64,000 nucleotides of DNA from contig NZ_AMYT01000019.1 of the NCBI RefSeq assembly GCF_000313915.1, forward strand, positions 20,079 to 84,078, given 5' to 3'. Position numbers and translations under genes: made by a program. How positions within the stretch are numbered: the first letter of the stretch is position 1; the number at the start of each line of letters is the position of its first letter. Source of the DNA: Catellicoccus marimammalium M35/04/3. GTDB taxonomy: Bacteria; Bacillota; Bacilli; Lactobacillales; Catellicoccaceae. Positions 16,588 to 25,444 of the stretch are shown one piece after another. Under the pieces are notes generated by a model. That model did not search any database. It saw only the letters and a program-made list of their open reading frames with translations, and was not told the DNA's origin.

Positions 16588-17355
16588 TTAAACAATGGAG
16601 CAACAAGTAATGATGGATAACGCTAAGAAAAGCGCAATGTAAGTTTCTTGTTCTAAACGTTTCTTATGCGTATTTTTGAAAATATACAGTAATGCTCCAA
16701 AATAAACCACAAACAAAATTAAAGAGATCCACAAGAATGGATGTTTCAAAGCAGTTAAAATCAAGACTACAACACATAACGCTGCTAACACAGTGAACGT
16801 AATAAAGTAATTACTTCTTCGATTATAGTCTGTATACATAATTTGGTATAACACCCCTTGCATCATAAATAGTAAAAATGGCAAGAAGTATGGGAATAAA
16901 CCAGAAAAACTTAAAGTAAACGGTACACCCACTGCCAAAATAATATTAATGATAAATCCTTTGAAGAATCCATTCATAAAACAGTAATAAAAATGATTCA
17001 TGTACTGCCAATCATTACGATACAGTAATGCTTGATACAGTTCATACATCAACAATAAAATCCCAAGAATAAAACGACTTTGACAAGCAATAATGACAAT
17101 TAATACTAACGAAATGAGTAACTTTGTCCCATAAATTGGCCAAGTAAACTGACGTTGATGGTAATACATATTTCGTCCAATTAATTGCCATGCTTCACTA
17201 ACAATAATATAAAGAATAAGGAAAAAGAGACCCGATAGCAAAGGAGTTTTCTCTTGAAAATGTTCCACTCCTCCTACCCAAATCATCGCTAACGTATTTA
17301 AAAGAATAATGATTGGCATTGCAACCACGGGTTTTTCTAAAGACCACTTATTCAC
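16588..17355 (-). CDS. multi-pass membrane protein of unknown function
   Basis: About 255 residues with eight or nine predicted membrane segments spread over the whole length and few charged loops. The GTG at 17355 is preferred because GAGG lies 9 bases upstream; an ATG at 17364 would abut that site. Its start overlaps the chorismate mutase stop by 8 bp. No family recognised. It sits between chorismate mutase and a DsrE/TauE pair in what looks like one operon, but that does not reveal a role. Confidence 0.6.
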   Translation of the reverse strand: MNKWSLEKPVVAMPIIILLNTLAMIWVGGVEHFQEKTPLLSGLFFLILYIIVSEAWQLIGRNMYYHQRQFTWPIYGTKLLISLVLIVIIACQSRFILGILLLMYELYQALLYRNDWQYMNHFYYCFMNGFFKGFIINIILAVGVPFTLSFSGLFPYFLPFLLFMMQGVLYQIMYTDYNRRSNYFITFTVLAALCVVVLILTALKHPFLWISLILFVVYFGALLYIFKNTHKKRLEQETYIALFLALSIITCCSIV

Positions 17356-17617
17356 AATGCTCATCCTCTTGTTGACGTTTTGATACAGCAATGATTTTGC
17401 GATAAATTTCAAATAAATCTTCCGCTACAGGAATTGGATAATTTGTCGCAATGTTATGATAAATTTCTTTTTCTCTTCCTTCTTGTTCAACTGGGATTTG
17501 ATGTTCTCTTTTATAAATCCCGACTTGTTCTGTTAGCTCTCGGCGTTGAACTAATAGTCGTTGAATTTGTTCGTCTAATTGATCAATTTCTTGACGATAT
17601 TCTTCCAATTTATCCAT
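17348..17617 (-). CDS. chorismate mutase, AroQ class
   Basis: 89 residues, the usual length of a stand-alone AroQ enzyme, all helical: YRQEIDQLDEQIQRLLVQRRELTEQVGIYK contains the first active-site Arg, the central Arg and the Lys of the family. Converts chorismate to prephenate for Phe/Tyr synthesis. Its start overlaps the manO stop by 8 bp. No other shikimate or aromatic amino acid genes are nearby, so linkage to manO is unexpected. Confidence 0.9.
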   Translation of the reverse strand: MDKLEEYRQEIDQLDEQIQRLLVQRRELTEQVGIYKREHQIPVEQEGREKEIYHNIATNYPIPVAEDLFEIYRKIIAVSKRQQEDEHCE

Positions 17618-18017
17618 TTTTATTCCCCTTTTTCTTGAACAGATGAGAGAAATTACGTTTTAAGACTTGGAAGAAAGTTAATGAACGTACCATATGATCT
17701 GCTGGAACATAAGGACGAATCGCACGTAATAACTGTTTTGGATGTTTAGCTGCAAAGGTATAAATTCCATTTCGTTTTGTCTGAATCGCAATACGAGGAA
17801 TCCAATGTCCTTTAAACATGACTGAAGCAATGACATAGTCTACTTCTTCCCAAGGAATTTGGATATAGTCACGTTTATTGCGATCGTTATAAAACTCAAA
17901 AGCTTTATCTCCGATCATTAATTTACCGTAATTCCCCATTCCTAAAAAAGAAGTGCCATCCATTACTAAATCTACTTTTTGGTTTAATGACTGAATTGTA
18001 TTTAAATCTTTTTTCAT
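17610..18017 (-). CDS. manO: DUF956 family protein ManO
   Basis: About 135 residues; conserved core VDLVMDGTSFLGMGNYGKLMIGDKAFEFYN and WEEVDYVIASVMFKGHWIPRIAIQTK. ManO proteins are encoded next to mannose PTS genes in Enterococcus, Listeria and Streptococcus and are thought to modulate that system. The ATG at 18017 lacks a nearby ribosome site; an AGGAG sits at 18056-18060, separated by a perfect hairpin (18028-18050). A TTG at 18032 is an alternative start. It has its own promoter downstream of the PTS terminator. Confidence 0.85.
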   Translation of the reverse strand: MKKDLNTIQSLNQKVDLVMDGTSFLGMGNYGKLMIGDKAFEFYNDRNKRDYIQIPWEEVDYVIASVMFKGHWIPRIAIQTKRNGIYTFAAKHPKQLLRAIRPYVPADHMVRSLTFFQVLKRNFSHLFKKKGNKNG

Positions 18018-18027
18018 TGTAATTTGG

Positions 18028-18050
18028 ATCAAAAAGAAATTCTTTTTGAT
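18028..18050 (-). promoter_or_regulatory. hairpin between ribosome site and start of manO
   Basis: Inverted repeat with 11-base arms (ATCAAAAAGAA / TTCTTTTTGAT) and almost no loop, between AGGAG (18056-18060) and ATG (18017). Folding it would bring the ribosome site to about 14 bases from the start codon. Confidence 0.55.
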
Positions 18051-18093
18051 GATGGCTCCTTTCCTTTTTTATTTAAGTACTGATAACATTCTT

Positions 18094-18102
18094 ATTATAG
18101 CA
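18094..18102 (-). promoter_or_regulatory. extended -10 promoter for manO operon
   Basis: Minus strand TGCTATAAT, a perfect extended -10; no good -35. Placed between the mannose PTS terminator and manO. Confidence 0.65.
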
Positions 18103-18124
18103 TGATTTTATAGGAGTTTGGCGA

Positions 18125-18163
18125 CAAAAAAAAGCTTGGGTAACAACCCAAGCTTGATTTTTT
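18125..18163 (-). terminator. terminator of the mannose PTS operon
   Basis: 10-base stem AAGCTTGGGT / ACCCAAGCTT followed on the minus strand by eight T residues, 14 bp after the manZ stop. Confidence 0.9.
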
Positions 18164-18177
18164 ACTATTTTTTAATC

Positions 18178-19095
18178 TTATAATAAGCCAACTACGTGAC
18201 CTAAGATACCCACTACGAATAACGCAATGATGATGATGATTGGAGAAACTTTTTTCTTCAATAACCACATACATAATAATGTTAATCCTAAAGCAGCTAA
18301 TCCAGGGATTAATTCGTTTAAGTTATCTTGTAATGTAGTAACTTTCACTGGATCTAATGCCAAACCGTGACCATTGTTGTATTGAACTAAAGCTTCTTTG
18401 ACACCTTCGATACCACTTGGTAATTTATCCCATTGGATGTAAGCACCATCTTGTAATTTAACTTCTGAAACAACTGGTACAAAGTTAATGTTTACCCAAC
18501 GAGCAACTAAAGAACCTAGGACGAACATACCCATGATTGATGCACCACGAGTAACTTTTTGTAATAAACCACCAGACATGTCTTCTGTGATTTTTGAACC
18601 TGCACGGTAACCAAATTCTTGTGTATACCACATGAATGCCCAACGGATTACGTTCCATGCAACGAAGAATAAGATTGGACCTAAAATGCTACCACCCATT
18701 GCTAATGAAGCACCTAAAGCTCCTAACATTGGACGAATTGTGAACCAGAATACTGGATCTCCGATACCAGCTAAAGGTCCCATCATACCGATTTTAACCC
18801 CTTGTACTGCTGCGTCATCAATTTCAGCACCATTTGCACGTTCTTCTTCTAACGCTAATGTTACCCCTAAAATTGGTGAAGCGATGTATGGGTGTGTATT
18901 AAAGAATTCTAAGTGACGTTTTAAAGCGTCAACGCGATCTTCTTTTGTTTTATATAATTTTTTCAAAGCTGGGATCATTGCATAAGCAAATCCACCATTT
19001 TGCATACGTTCGTAGTTCCATGAACCTTGAAGGAAGGTTGAACGCCATGCTACCGCTAAACGGTCTTTTTTAGTTAATTGAATTTTTTCTGACAT
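18178..19095 (-). CDS. manZ: mannose-type PTS, EIID membrane component
   Basis: 305 residues, typical EIID: cytosolic N-terminal part with STFLQGSWNYERMQNGGFAYAMIP, then GIGDPVFWFTIRPMLGALGASLA and a C-terminal membrane segment. With EIIC it forms the sugar channel that takes up mannose and glucose with phosphorylation. EIIC/EIID of this family are also the receptor for class IIa bacteriocins in Enterococcus and Listeria. Last gene of the operon, 18 bp after manY. Confidence 0.97.
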   Translation of the reverse strand: MSEKIQLTKKDRLAVAWRSTFLQGSWNYERMQNGGFAYAMIPALKKLYKTKEDRVDALKRHLEFFNTHPYIASPILGVTLALEEERANGAEIDDAAVQGVKIGMMGPLAGIGDPVFWFTIRPMLGALGASLAMGGSILGPILFFVAWNVIRWAFMWYTQEFGYRAGSKITEDMSGGLLQKVTRGASIMGMFVLGSLVARWVNINFVPVVSEVKLQDGAYIQWDKLPSGIEGVKEALVQYNNGHGLALDPVKVTTLQDNLNELIPGLAALGLTLLCMWLLKKKVSPIIIIIALFVVGILGHVVGLL

Positions 19096-19113
19096 TTTGT
19101 TCTCCTCCTCTTA

Positions 19114-19914
19114 TTAATAATCGTTCAAGATATCTCCTAGTGGATCACCAGTATTGCTGTTTCCTCCACCGTTGTTTGAACCTTTTTCAGATAATTGTAA
19201 GTAAATTAATGTAATTGCAACAGCTAACGCACCGATAGCGATTAATGTTAATTGAGAAATCGCTGCGATAACGAAACCGATAATGAAGAATGGCCATACT
19301 TCACGAGTTGCCATCATGTTGATAACCATTGCGTAACCTACAGCTACTACCATTCCTCCACCGATTTGCATACCTTGTGTTAACCATTCAGGCATTGCAG
19401 TTAAGAAGTCTTTAACTGTGTCGGCTGGAATTGCTAATAATAAACCTGCTGGGATTGCTACACGTAAACCTTGTAATACGATAGCAATAATTTGCCACAT
19501 TTCTACTTTACGGAAGTTACCTTCTTTTGCTGCAGCATCCATGAAGTGAACGATAGGTACTGCTAAAGTACGAACGATCATTGTTAAGAATAAACCTGCA
19601 ACAGCTAATGGAATCGCTACAGCAATCGCTGCTGAAACTCCTTTTTCACCTTGGCCACCTAATACTAAAATAATTGCTGACGCTACTGAAGCCAAAGCTG
19701 CATCGGGCGCAACTGCGGCACCGATATTAGCCCAACCTAGGGCGATCATTTGTAATGTACCACCTAAAATAATACCTGCTGTTAAATTGCCTGTGACTAA
19801 TCCGATTAATGTACAAGCCACTAACGGTTGTTGGAATTGGAATTCATCTAAGATTCCGTCTACCCCCGCTAAGAAGGCAATAAGTAAAACTAAAACGATT
19901 TGAAATGCGTTCAT
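19114..19914 (-). CDS. manY: mannose-type PTS, EIIC membrane component
   Basis: 266 residues, with repeated membrane segments and the EIIC-Man signature GxxxGDxxxG-like region LVTGNLTAGIILGGTLQMI. The C-terminal tail is rich in Gly, Asn and Ser (GSNNGGGNSNTGD). Forms the transport path with EIID. Lies 19 bp after manX. Confidence 0.97.
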   Translation of the reverse strand: MNAFQIVLVLLIAFLAGVDGILDEFQFQQPLVACTLIGLVTGNLTAGIILGGTLQMIALGWANIGAAVAPDAALASVASAIILVLGGQGEKGVSAAIAVAIPLAVAGLFLTMIVRTLAVPIVHFMDAAAKEGNFRKVEMWQIIAIVLQGLRVAIPAGLLLAIPADTVKDFLTAMPEWLTQGMQIGGGMVVAVGYAMVINMMATREVWPFFIIGFVIAAISQLTLIAIGALAVAITLIYLQLSEKGSNNGGGNSNTGDPLGDILNDY

Positions 19915-19933
19915 AGTATTTCCTCCTTATGTC

Positions 19934-20929
19934 TTATAGACCTAATTCTTGTTTTGCTTTGTTTAAGATGTTATCCATATTTTCTTTTGAATCTGTAGGT
20001 ACTTTACGAACATCAAACTCGATACCTAAATCTTTTAATTTTTCGAAAGTTTCTACGTCTTCTTTATTGAAAGATAATACTTTGTTTACGGCTACTTTAC
20101 CTTCTGAGTGAGCCATTGAACCAACGTTTAATGTTTTAATATCAACGCCACCTTCGATTGCACGTAATGCATCTTCTGGTGTTTCGAATAATAATAATGC
20201 TTTTGTGTCACCAAAGCGCGGATCTTTAGCAACTTCAATCATTTTCTTGATTGGTACAACGTTTGCATGTACTCCTGGAGGAGCCGCTTGTGTAATTAAG
20301 TTTTTACGTAATTCATCATTTGCTACGTTATCTGAAACAACGATAATACGGTTTGGTTTTGTAGCTTTTGTCCAACCAGTCGCTACTTGTCCGTGTAATA
20401 AACGAGTATCGATACGAGCTAATACGTATTCGATTTTACCATCGCCAATTACAGTTCCTTCTGGAATTGCTCCAGTTGGTTGGTTTGCTGCAGGAGCTGC
20501 AGGAGCTGCTGCTTCTTCTTTTGGTTGTAATTCTTCTGGCATTACTTTAACACCGTTTTTCGCTTCACCAATGATGTGAGCAGCGATATCGCGTGCACTT
20601 TCCATTGAGAAACGAGAAGCATAAGCTTCAATTACCATTGGTAAGTTCATACCAGCAACGATTGCCCATTTGCTATCTTCTTGAGCATTCATTAAGTTGC
20701 TTGCTTGGTTAAATGGTGTTCCGCCCCAAAGGTCTACTAAGAATAATACTTCGTCTTGGTTTTCAAAAGAAGCAATTGCCTCTTCCATTTTGGCACGAAT
20801 ATCATCTGGACCTTCACTAGGCATTAAAGTTACTGGTTTGACATTTGGCTGTTCACCAAAGATCATTTGTCCTGATTGGAAGATTCCTTCCGCAAAGGCA
20901 CCGTGACTAGCTAGGATAATTCCTACCAT
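19934..20929 (-). CDS. manX: mannose-type PTS, fused EIIAB component
   Basis: 331 residues: EIIA domain (about 1-135) with the phosphorylated His9 in IILASHGAFAEG, an Ala/Pro-rich linker (about 142-160), then an EIIB domain with the phosphorylated His in IDTRLLHGQVATGW. Passes phosphate from HPr through EIIA and EIIB to the incoming sugar. EIIA status also feeds the LevR-type activator. Confidence 0.97.
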   Translation of the reverse strand: MVGIILASHGAFAEGIFQSGQMIFGEQPNVKPVTLMPSEGPDDIRAKMEEAIASFENQDEVLFLVDLWGGTPFNQASNLMNAQEDSKWAIVAGMNLPMVIEAYASRFSMESARDIAAHIIGEAKNGVKVMPEELQPKEEAAAPAAPAANQPTGAIPEGTVIGDGKIEYVLARIDTRLLHGQVATGWTKATKPNRIIVVSDNVANDELRKNLITQAAPPGVHANVVPIKKMIEVAKDPRFGDTKALLLFETPEDALRAIEGGVDIKTLNVGSMAHSEGKVAVNKVLSFNKEDVETFEKLKDLGIEFDVRKVPTDSKENMDNILNKAKQELGL

Positions 20930-20940
20930 ATGTCTCCCTC

Positions 20941-21486
20941 CTATAAATTCACTTTATTCCCTGAGTTCAGAGATTCATCTTTCCTGGATTTTTTCAAGAA
21001 AGAAGTTTTTTCCTCTAAAATTGGCCACAATTCCTTTTTCACATCGCTCGCTACTTTTTGAGCGATTAAAGGATAACCCTGTTCATGTAACCAATGAAAC
21101 GCTAACATATCTTCCATATCTACTGCGATAGCATCTGTTACCAAATGAGCTCCAGTATGGAAGCTTAAAGATCCGACATTAATTTCTTTCACTGATAGGC
21201 CAGCTTGAATTAATTGCACCGCATCTTTTGGGGTTTCGACTAAAACGAGAGCCTTCATTGTTGAAAAACGTTCATCGTGCATAATCCGTAACATTTTTTC
21301 CAAAGAAATAATGTTCACACGCACAGTAGCCGGTGCTACTTGTTCCATCAACAACTTCCACATTGAATCATTGGCTGCTTTAGTAGATACGACTAAGATT
21401 CGTTCTACATGCAAACTTTTCACCCAACTCGTTGTGATTTGACCATGTAGTAATCGACTATCAATTCTCAACAACTGTATCTCCAT
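20941..21486 (-). CDS. stand-alone mannose-type PTS EIIB domain protein
   Basis: About 181 residues from the ATG at 21486, which has AAGGAGA upstream and aligns with EIIB starts; a longer frame from a GTG at 21522 overlaps the sigma-54 start region and lacks a ribosome site. Contains the phosphorylation His in IDSRLLHGQITTSW, and EIIB core segments VETPKDAVQLI and INVGSL. An extra EIIB at this position, before manXYZ, is also seen in the E. faecalis mpt operon and likely signals to the activator. First gene behind the sigma-54 promoter. Confidence 0.9.
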   Translation of the reverse strand: MEIQLLRIDSRLLHGQITTSWVKSLHVERILVVSTKAANDSMWKLLMEQVAPATVRVNIISLEKMLRIMHDERFSTMKALVLVETPKDAVQLIQAGLSVKEINVGSLSFHTGAHLVTDAIAVDMEDMLAFHWLHEQGYPLIAQKVASDVKKELWPILEEKTSFLKKSRKDESLNSGNKVNL

Positions 21487-21530
21487 TTTGGGAAATCTTC
21501 TCCTTACTTTGATTTCATCCACTATATATA

Positions 21531-21547
21531 AGCAAGAAGCGTGCCAA
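21531..21547 (-). promoter_or_regulatory. sigma-54 promoter of the mannose PTS operon
   Basis: Minus strand TTGGCACGCTTCTTGCT: GG at -24 and GC at -12 with the correct spacing, matching the RpoN consensus. It lies 45-60 bp before the EIIB start and next to the LevR-type activator, which has the GAFTGA loop needed to work with sigma-54. rpoN itself is outside the window. Confidence 0.93.
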
Positions 21548-21559
21548 CTTTGTGTATAA

Positions 21560-21592
21560 AAATAAAACCCTTTATTTCTAAAGGGTTTTAAA
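21560..21592 (-). terminator. terminator of manR
   Basis: Stem AAAACCCTTT / AAAGGGTTTT with a T-rich tail on the minus strand; separates manR from the sigma-54 promoter. Confidence 0.85.
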
Positions 21593-21621
21593 GATTATTT
21601 ATACACTATTTTTCTGTATCA

Positions 21622-24417
21622 TTATTTTGTATCAATTTTTTCTCGTTCTGTATCAAATAACTGTATCAAATAATACAGTTCTTCTTCTGGAATTGTAATC
21701 ATCAGATTTTTTTCGATAAAATCATTGCCTTGACACAAAATACGATACAGATCGTGTTCTTTCATTTCAGACAATTCCTTTTGTGATACACTTAATGGTT
21801 TTTGTTGGATAATGCGCTCAATCATTCCTGCTAAATGCATAATCAAATTAATTTTAAACGTATTATGCACTGAAAAAGGTAAGCGACGGTCTAAAAAAGA
21901 AAGATATTCCCATAATATTGGTAAAATCTTTTCTGGATTGATGTAAAAATATTGTTCTCGAAGACATTGTTCAATATACTCTTTTGTCAATTCTTCTGAA
22001 GATTCTACTTCACTTAATAATTTTTCATCAATCACAGTGGTTTCCTGCGTAATTTGATCTAATAATTGTAAGAAACGCTCTCCTTTTCCTTGTAATAAAT
22101 CAGGTAAGGTTAAGAAAGGAATATTTCCTTTCGGTGCTTTAATCCCTACTGCTGCAACGATATGATAGTCTTCTTGTAATTGTTCAATCGTCTCATCCAT
22201 ATTCACTACCGAAATTGGTTGGACAACAATGTCATCAATCAATTGATCGACTAAAATATCATTAATTTTATTTTGAATTTTAACGGCTGCTCCTTCTCCT
22301 GTGGCACAAATCGAAACAATCATTTTTGGCTTAACTGAAGGCAATGGATGTGTAGTTTCTTTTTTTAAAGAAAGTACACGGGAGTAGCCTTTGAAAGAAC
22401 ACAATTCTTCATAAACACTTTGTAAATCAATATCCATCATCGTTTTGCGAGCTGCTTCCAATACCATCGCGGTAGTTACCATTTCTACAGTGGCAACTTC
22501 TACACCTGTACGCTCTTGTAATTTATTGGTAAAGGTTGCTAAAGAACCCATATCTACCAGTAAAAGAACCCCTTTTCCACGATTTACTTTTTGTACTAAT
22601 TCTGTTAATCCTTGTAGAGCTTGGCTAGGCTCCATTTCTAAATTCATATCAAAACTGTATAAATGATCGACATTTAATAGCTCTGTAACTACTTGAACCA
22701 TAGAAGAAGCCGTACTATTTCCATGAGCAGCAACAATAATACTAATTTTCCCCTCAGTTTTGGCTGTTTTTAAAGAGATAAGCAAAGTTGCTAAATAATA
22801 TAATTCTGATTTAGGAATTTGGAACCCTTCATTCGTTTCCAAATAATCCTTTATTTTTTGAGCAATATAAAGTTCTTTGGGATAATTTTCTACCATTGCA
22901 ACTAAATGGTTAGAAATTCCTTTTTCTTCTGCTCCTTCTTGCGTCCGTTTCACAAAAGCACTCAAATGCAAACTCATCGCATATAAGAAATCATCATTTA
23001 AAGGATAATATTCCTCATTCACAATATATTGTTGTAGACGTTGTGCCAAGTCAATAAAGCGATTAGCTACGATGTCACTCAGTTTATAATCCCTTCTTGT
23101 ATTGGCTGTTTTTTGATATGCTCGTTTTAAATAGAGATTAATATCTGTTGTAATAAAATTATTAATCGCTTCTTGATCCATTCCTTCACTTTTTAACATA
23201 GAAGCTTTATTATCAATAATTTCATACAGATTATAAGGTAACTCATCTTCTTCTTTTTCTAATAGAGGAATTCTTTCTTCATGCGGATGAATGACTAAAA
23301 TACTATCCAATTCGCAAGAAATATCTAAATATTGCTTTCGCTTAGCCATTAAATGATTCAATCCACTTTTCATTTCTGGCGTTAAAATTTCAGCAGTAAG
23401 TGGAATCACTTCTTCTTCCATATGATTTAAAAAGCCACGAGCACATAAAAACTGAACATTGGATTTTAATTGCCCTACATTTCCATATTCTACGCTACCA
23501 ATTAATGCCTTGGCTACAGATTCTTCCACTTGGAACGTACGATCTACACGAGAAGCCTCTAATTGTAGCATCGTTTTTAATAATCCGACTTGCTCATTAG
23601 CTGGTCGATCATGAAAACTTGGCAGTTGAATCATAATTGGAATTCTTCGTGTAAAAGTAGAAAGTAAGCTAGATGTAGGGTCATCTGTAGTTGCACAAAC
23701 GATACGAACATTTGCATAATTATTTTTCTCCACTTCTCCTAAACGAGAATAGCAACCATGATCCATAAAATAGAAAATCATTTCCTGTCCTTCTGGCGGT
23801 AAACGATGGATTTCATCTAAAAAGAGCATTCCTCCATCCGCTTGTTGAATTAACCCATCAGTAGTTTCTTCTGCTCCTGTGAAGGCTCCTTTTGTATAAC
23901 CAAAAAGATGAGACATTAATAACTCACTATTATTTGCATAATCCGCACAGTTAAAGACAGTTAATTCTTTGTCTTCAGCAATAAGGTGATGCTTTTTAGC
24001 AAATTGAAACATCGTATGAGCAAACAAAGTTTTCCCTGTTCCAGTTTGTCCTGTTAATAGGCAATTCAATCCTCTTGGTGGATATAAAATTGCCGCCTTT
24101 GCTTGTTCAATTTGTGTCTTCATACTGCCATTTGAACCAATAATTCGTTGAAAAATATAATGAGAACTTGATTCAGATGTCTTTTTAGGATTCGTTTCTT
24201 TAATGGGAGATTCTACTTTCTCTTCAGCACGTAAAGAAAGAGCATAACGAACTGGACGAGATTTTATTTTGTTAACTCTTCCTTCTCTAACTAATTCATT
24301 TAGTTCTTTGCTGACATTGGTTCGTTGTAATCCTAAGCGCTCTGCTAAATCTGTCGTCGTCCATTCACCTGGTCTTGACTTCATTTCTTCATATATTAAT
24401 TCTTTTCTTTTTTTCAT
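21622..24417 (-). CDS. manR: LevR/ManR-type sigma-54-dependent activator with PRD and PTS domains
   Basis: 931 residues from the ATG at 24417, chosen for its GGAG site. Domains in order: N-terminal winged helix (about 1-60), AAA+ domain with Walker A TGQTGTGKT and the sigma-54-contacting GAFTGA loop (about 177-182), PRD1, an EIIA-Man-like domain with AAHGNSTASS, an EIIB-Gat-like domain with CATGEGAAVKIQ, and a C-terminal PRD2. HPr and the mannose EIIB phosphorylate such regulators so that they fire only when sugar flux demands it. Drives the adjacent sigma-54 promoter. Confidence 0.95.
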   Translation of the reverse strand: MKKRKELIYEEMKSRPGEWTTTDLAERLGLQRTNVSKELNELVREGRVNKIKSRPVRYALSLRAEEKVESPIKETNPKKTSESSSHYIFQRIIGSNGSMKTQIEQAKAAILYPPRGLNCLLTGQTGTGKTLFAHTMFQFAKKHHLIAEDKELTVFNCADYANNSELLMSHLFGYTKGAFTGAEETTDGLIQQADGGMLFLDEIHRLPPEGQEMIFYFMDHGCYSRLGEVEKNNYANVRIVCATTDDPTSSLLSTFTRRIPIMIQLPSFHDRPANEQVGLLKTMLQLEASRVDRTFQVEESVAKALIGSVEYGNVGQLKSNVQFLCARGFLNHMEEEVIPLTAEILTPEMKSGLNHLMAKRKQYLDISCELDSILVIHPHEERIPLLEKEEDELPYNLYEIIDNKASMLKSEGMDQEAINNFITTDINLYLKRAYQKTANTRRDYKLSDIVANRFIDLAQRLQQYIVNEEYYPLNDDFLYAMSLHLSAFVKRTQEGAEEKGISNHLVAMVENYPKELYIAQKIKDYLETNEGFQIPKSELYYLATLLISLKTAKTEGKISIIVAAHGNSTASSMVQVVTELLNVDHLYSFDMNLEMEPSQALQGLTELVQKVNRGKGVLLLVDMGSLATFTNKLQERTGVEVATVEMVTTAMVLEAARKTMMDIDLQSVYEELCSFKGYSRVLSLKKETTHPLPSVKPKMIVSICATGEGAAVKIQNKINDILVDQLIDDIVVQPISVVNMDETIEQLQEDYHIVAAVGIKAPKGNIPFLTLPDLLQGKGERFLQLLDQITQETTVIDEKLLSEVESSEELTKEYIEQCLREQYFYINPEKILPILWEYLSFLDRRLPFSVHNTFKINLIMHLAGMIERIIQQKPLSVSQKELSEMKEHDLYRILCQGNDFIEKNLMITIPEEELYYLIQLFDTEREKIDTK

Positions 24418-24456
24418 CTTTTCTCCTTCATTAAAAAAGACGACCAACGCCGTCTT

Positions 24457-25347
24457 TTAAAAGAATAATCCTAGTGCATATACAATAATTTGAAGCATCA
24501 TAATCATTTCAAAAATTTCTTGAATGTAAGGGAAAGCTTTCGATGCATGGTGTTTTTGAATGAATTTTTTCAAATCCATCCATGCTTTAGGAAATACTAG
24601 CCACATTAATACCACTAGCCAAGGAGCTAGATCTAAATAGATAGAAAATAGTGGCAAAACGAAAGCTAAAAATAAAAAGAGCTCCAATAAACCATCAATT
24701 ACACTGTAATGTAAATACGATACCAAAGGATGAATATCCTCTTCTTGTTGCATACGTACTGTATTTTCTGCTGTAATGACAATCGCAAAAGTAAAGACTA
24801 AAGGTAACATCATCCAAGTGGATTGCATCCATAATTCTCCAATTGAAATGGTTTTTTGCCAAGTATTCGCTAGCAACATGATAAAAGGCAATAATAGACC
24901 CAACCCAAAACTAAAGATTGGTTCTGATAGCCAAGTATTCATCCATGGATTTTTCCCGTAGACATAAAAAATTGAACAAAAAATTCCGACTACTAAGAAA
25001 ATTGCAAATTGCCATCCTACCATAAAGGCAACAATCGCAAAAAGAAGGAAACTTGCTCCAAATAAAATAAATAGCCATTTTCTTAATTCATCCATATCAA
25101 TCGATAATTGGTATACTAAGGTTTCTTTTTGTTTTTGTTCATCCTCTGCTCGTTGAAAATAACCCCATTCTTTTAATAAATGAATCGCTAAAAAGAAACA
25201 TACCATTGCGATCATTAAAATAATACTTTTACCCCAATAGGCATTATCGTATTGATATAAAGAATAAATTAATCCAAAAAGCAAGGGAAATAATAAAAAT
25301 GGAATTTTTCGTACATGCGCTAATTGAATAAAGCGTCGAATATCCAT
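24457..25347 (-). CDS. UbiA-like prenyltransferase-family membrane protein (divergent)
   Basis: 296 residues with eight or nine membrane segments. The overall layout and the start IQLAHVRKIPFLLFPLLFG resemble UbiA/MenA prenyltransferases. However the Asp-rich motifs are weak: the first region reads KEWGYFQRAEDEQ and the second ENTVRMQQEED, rather than clear NDxxDxxxD and DxxxD. It may be a divergent enzyme or a non-catalytic relative. Stands alone upstream of manR with no menaquinone genes nearby. Confidence 0.45.
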   Translation of the reverse strand: MDIRRFIQLAHVRKIPFLLFPLLFGLIYSLYQYDNAYWGKSIILMIAMVCFFLAIHLLKEWGYFQRAEDEQKQKETLVYQLSIDMDELRKWLFILFGASFLLFAIVAFMVGWQFAIFLVVGIFCSIFYVYGKNPWMNTWLSEPIFSFGLGLLLPFIMLLANTWQKTISIGELWMQSTWMMLPLVFTFAIVITAENTVRMQQEEDIHPLVSYLHYSVIDGLLELFLFLAFVLPLFSIYLDLAPWLVVLMWLVFPKAWMDLKKFIQKHHASKAFPYIQEIFEMIMMLQIIVYALGLFF

Positions 25348-25414
25348 AGGTCCCTCCTATTTTTTCTTTTCTTTTCCATTATAGCATTTTTTGGAGTGAA
25401 CTTTTTAGAAATAG

Positions 25415-25443
25415 AAAAAAAGGAGTGAAACCACTCCTTTTTT
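25415..25443 (-). terminator. terminator of the nucleoside uptake operon
   Basis: Stem AAAGGAGTG / CACTCCTTT with a T-tract on the minus strand, directly after the last permease gene. Confidence 0.85.
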
Positions 25444-25444
25444 C

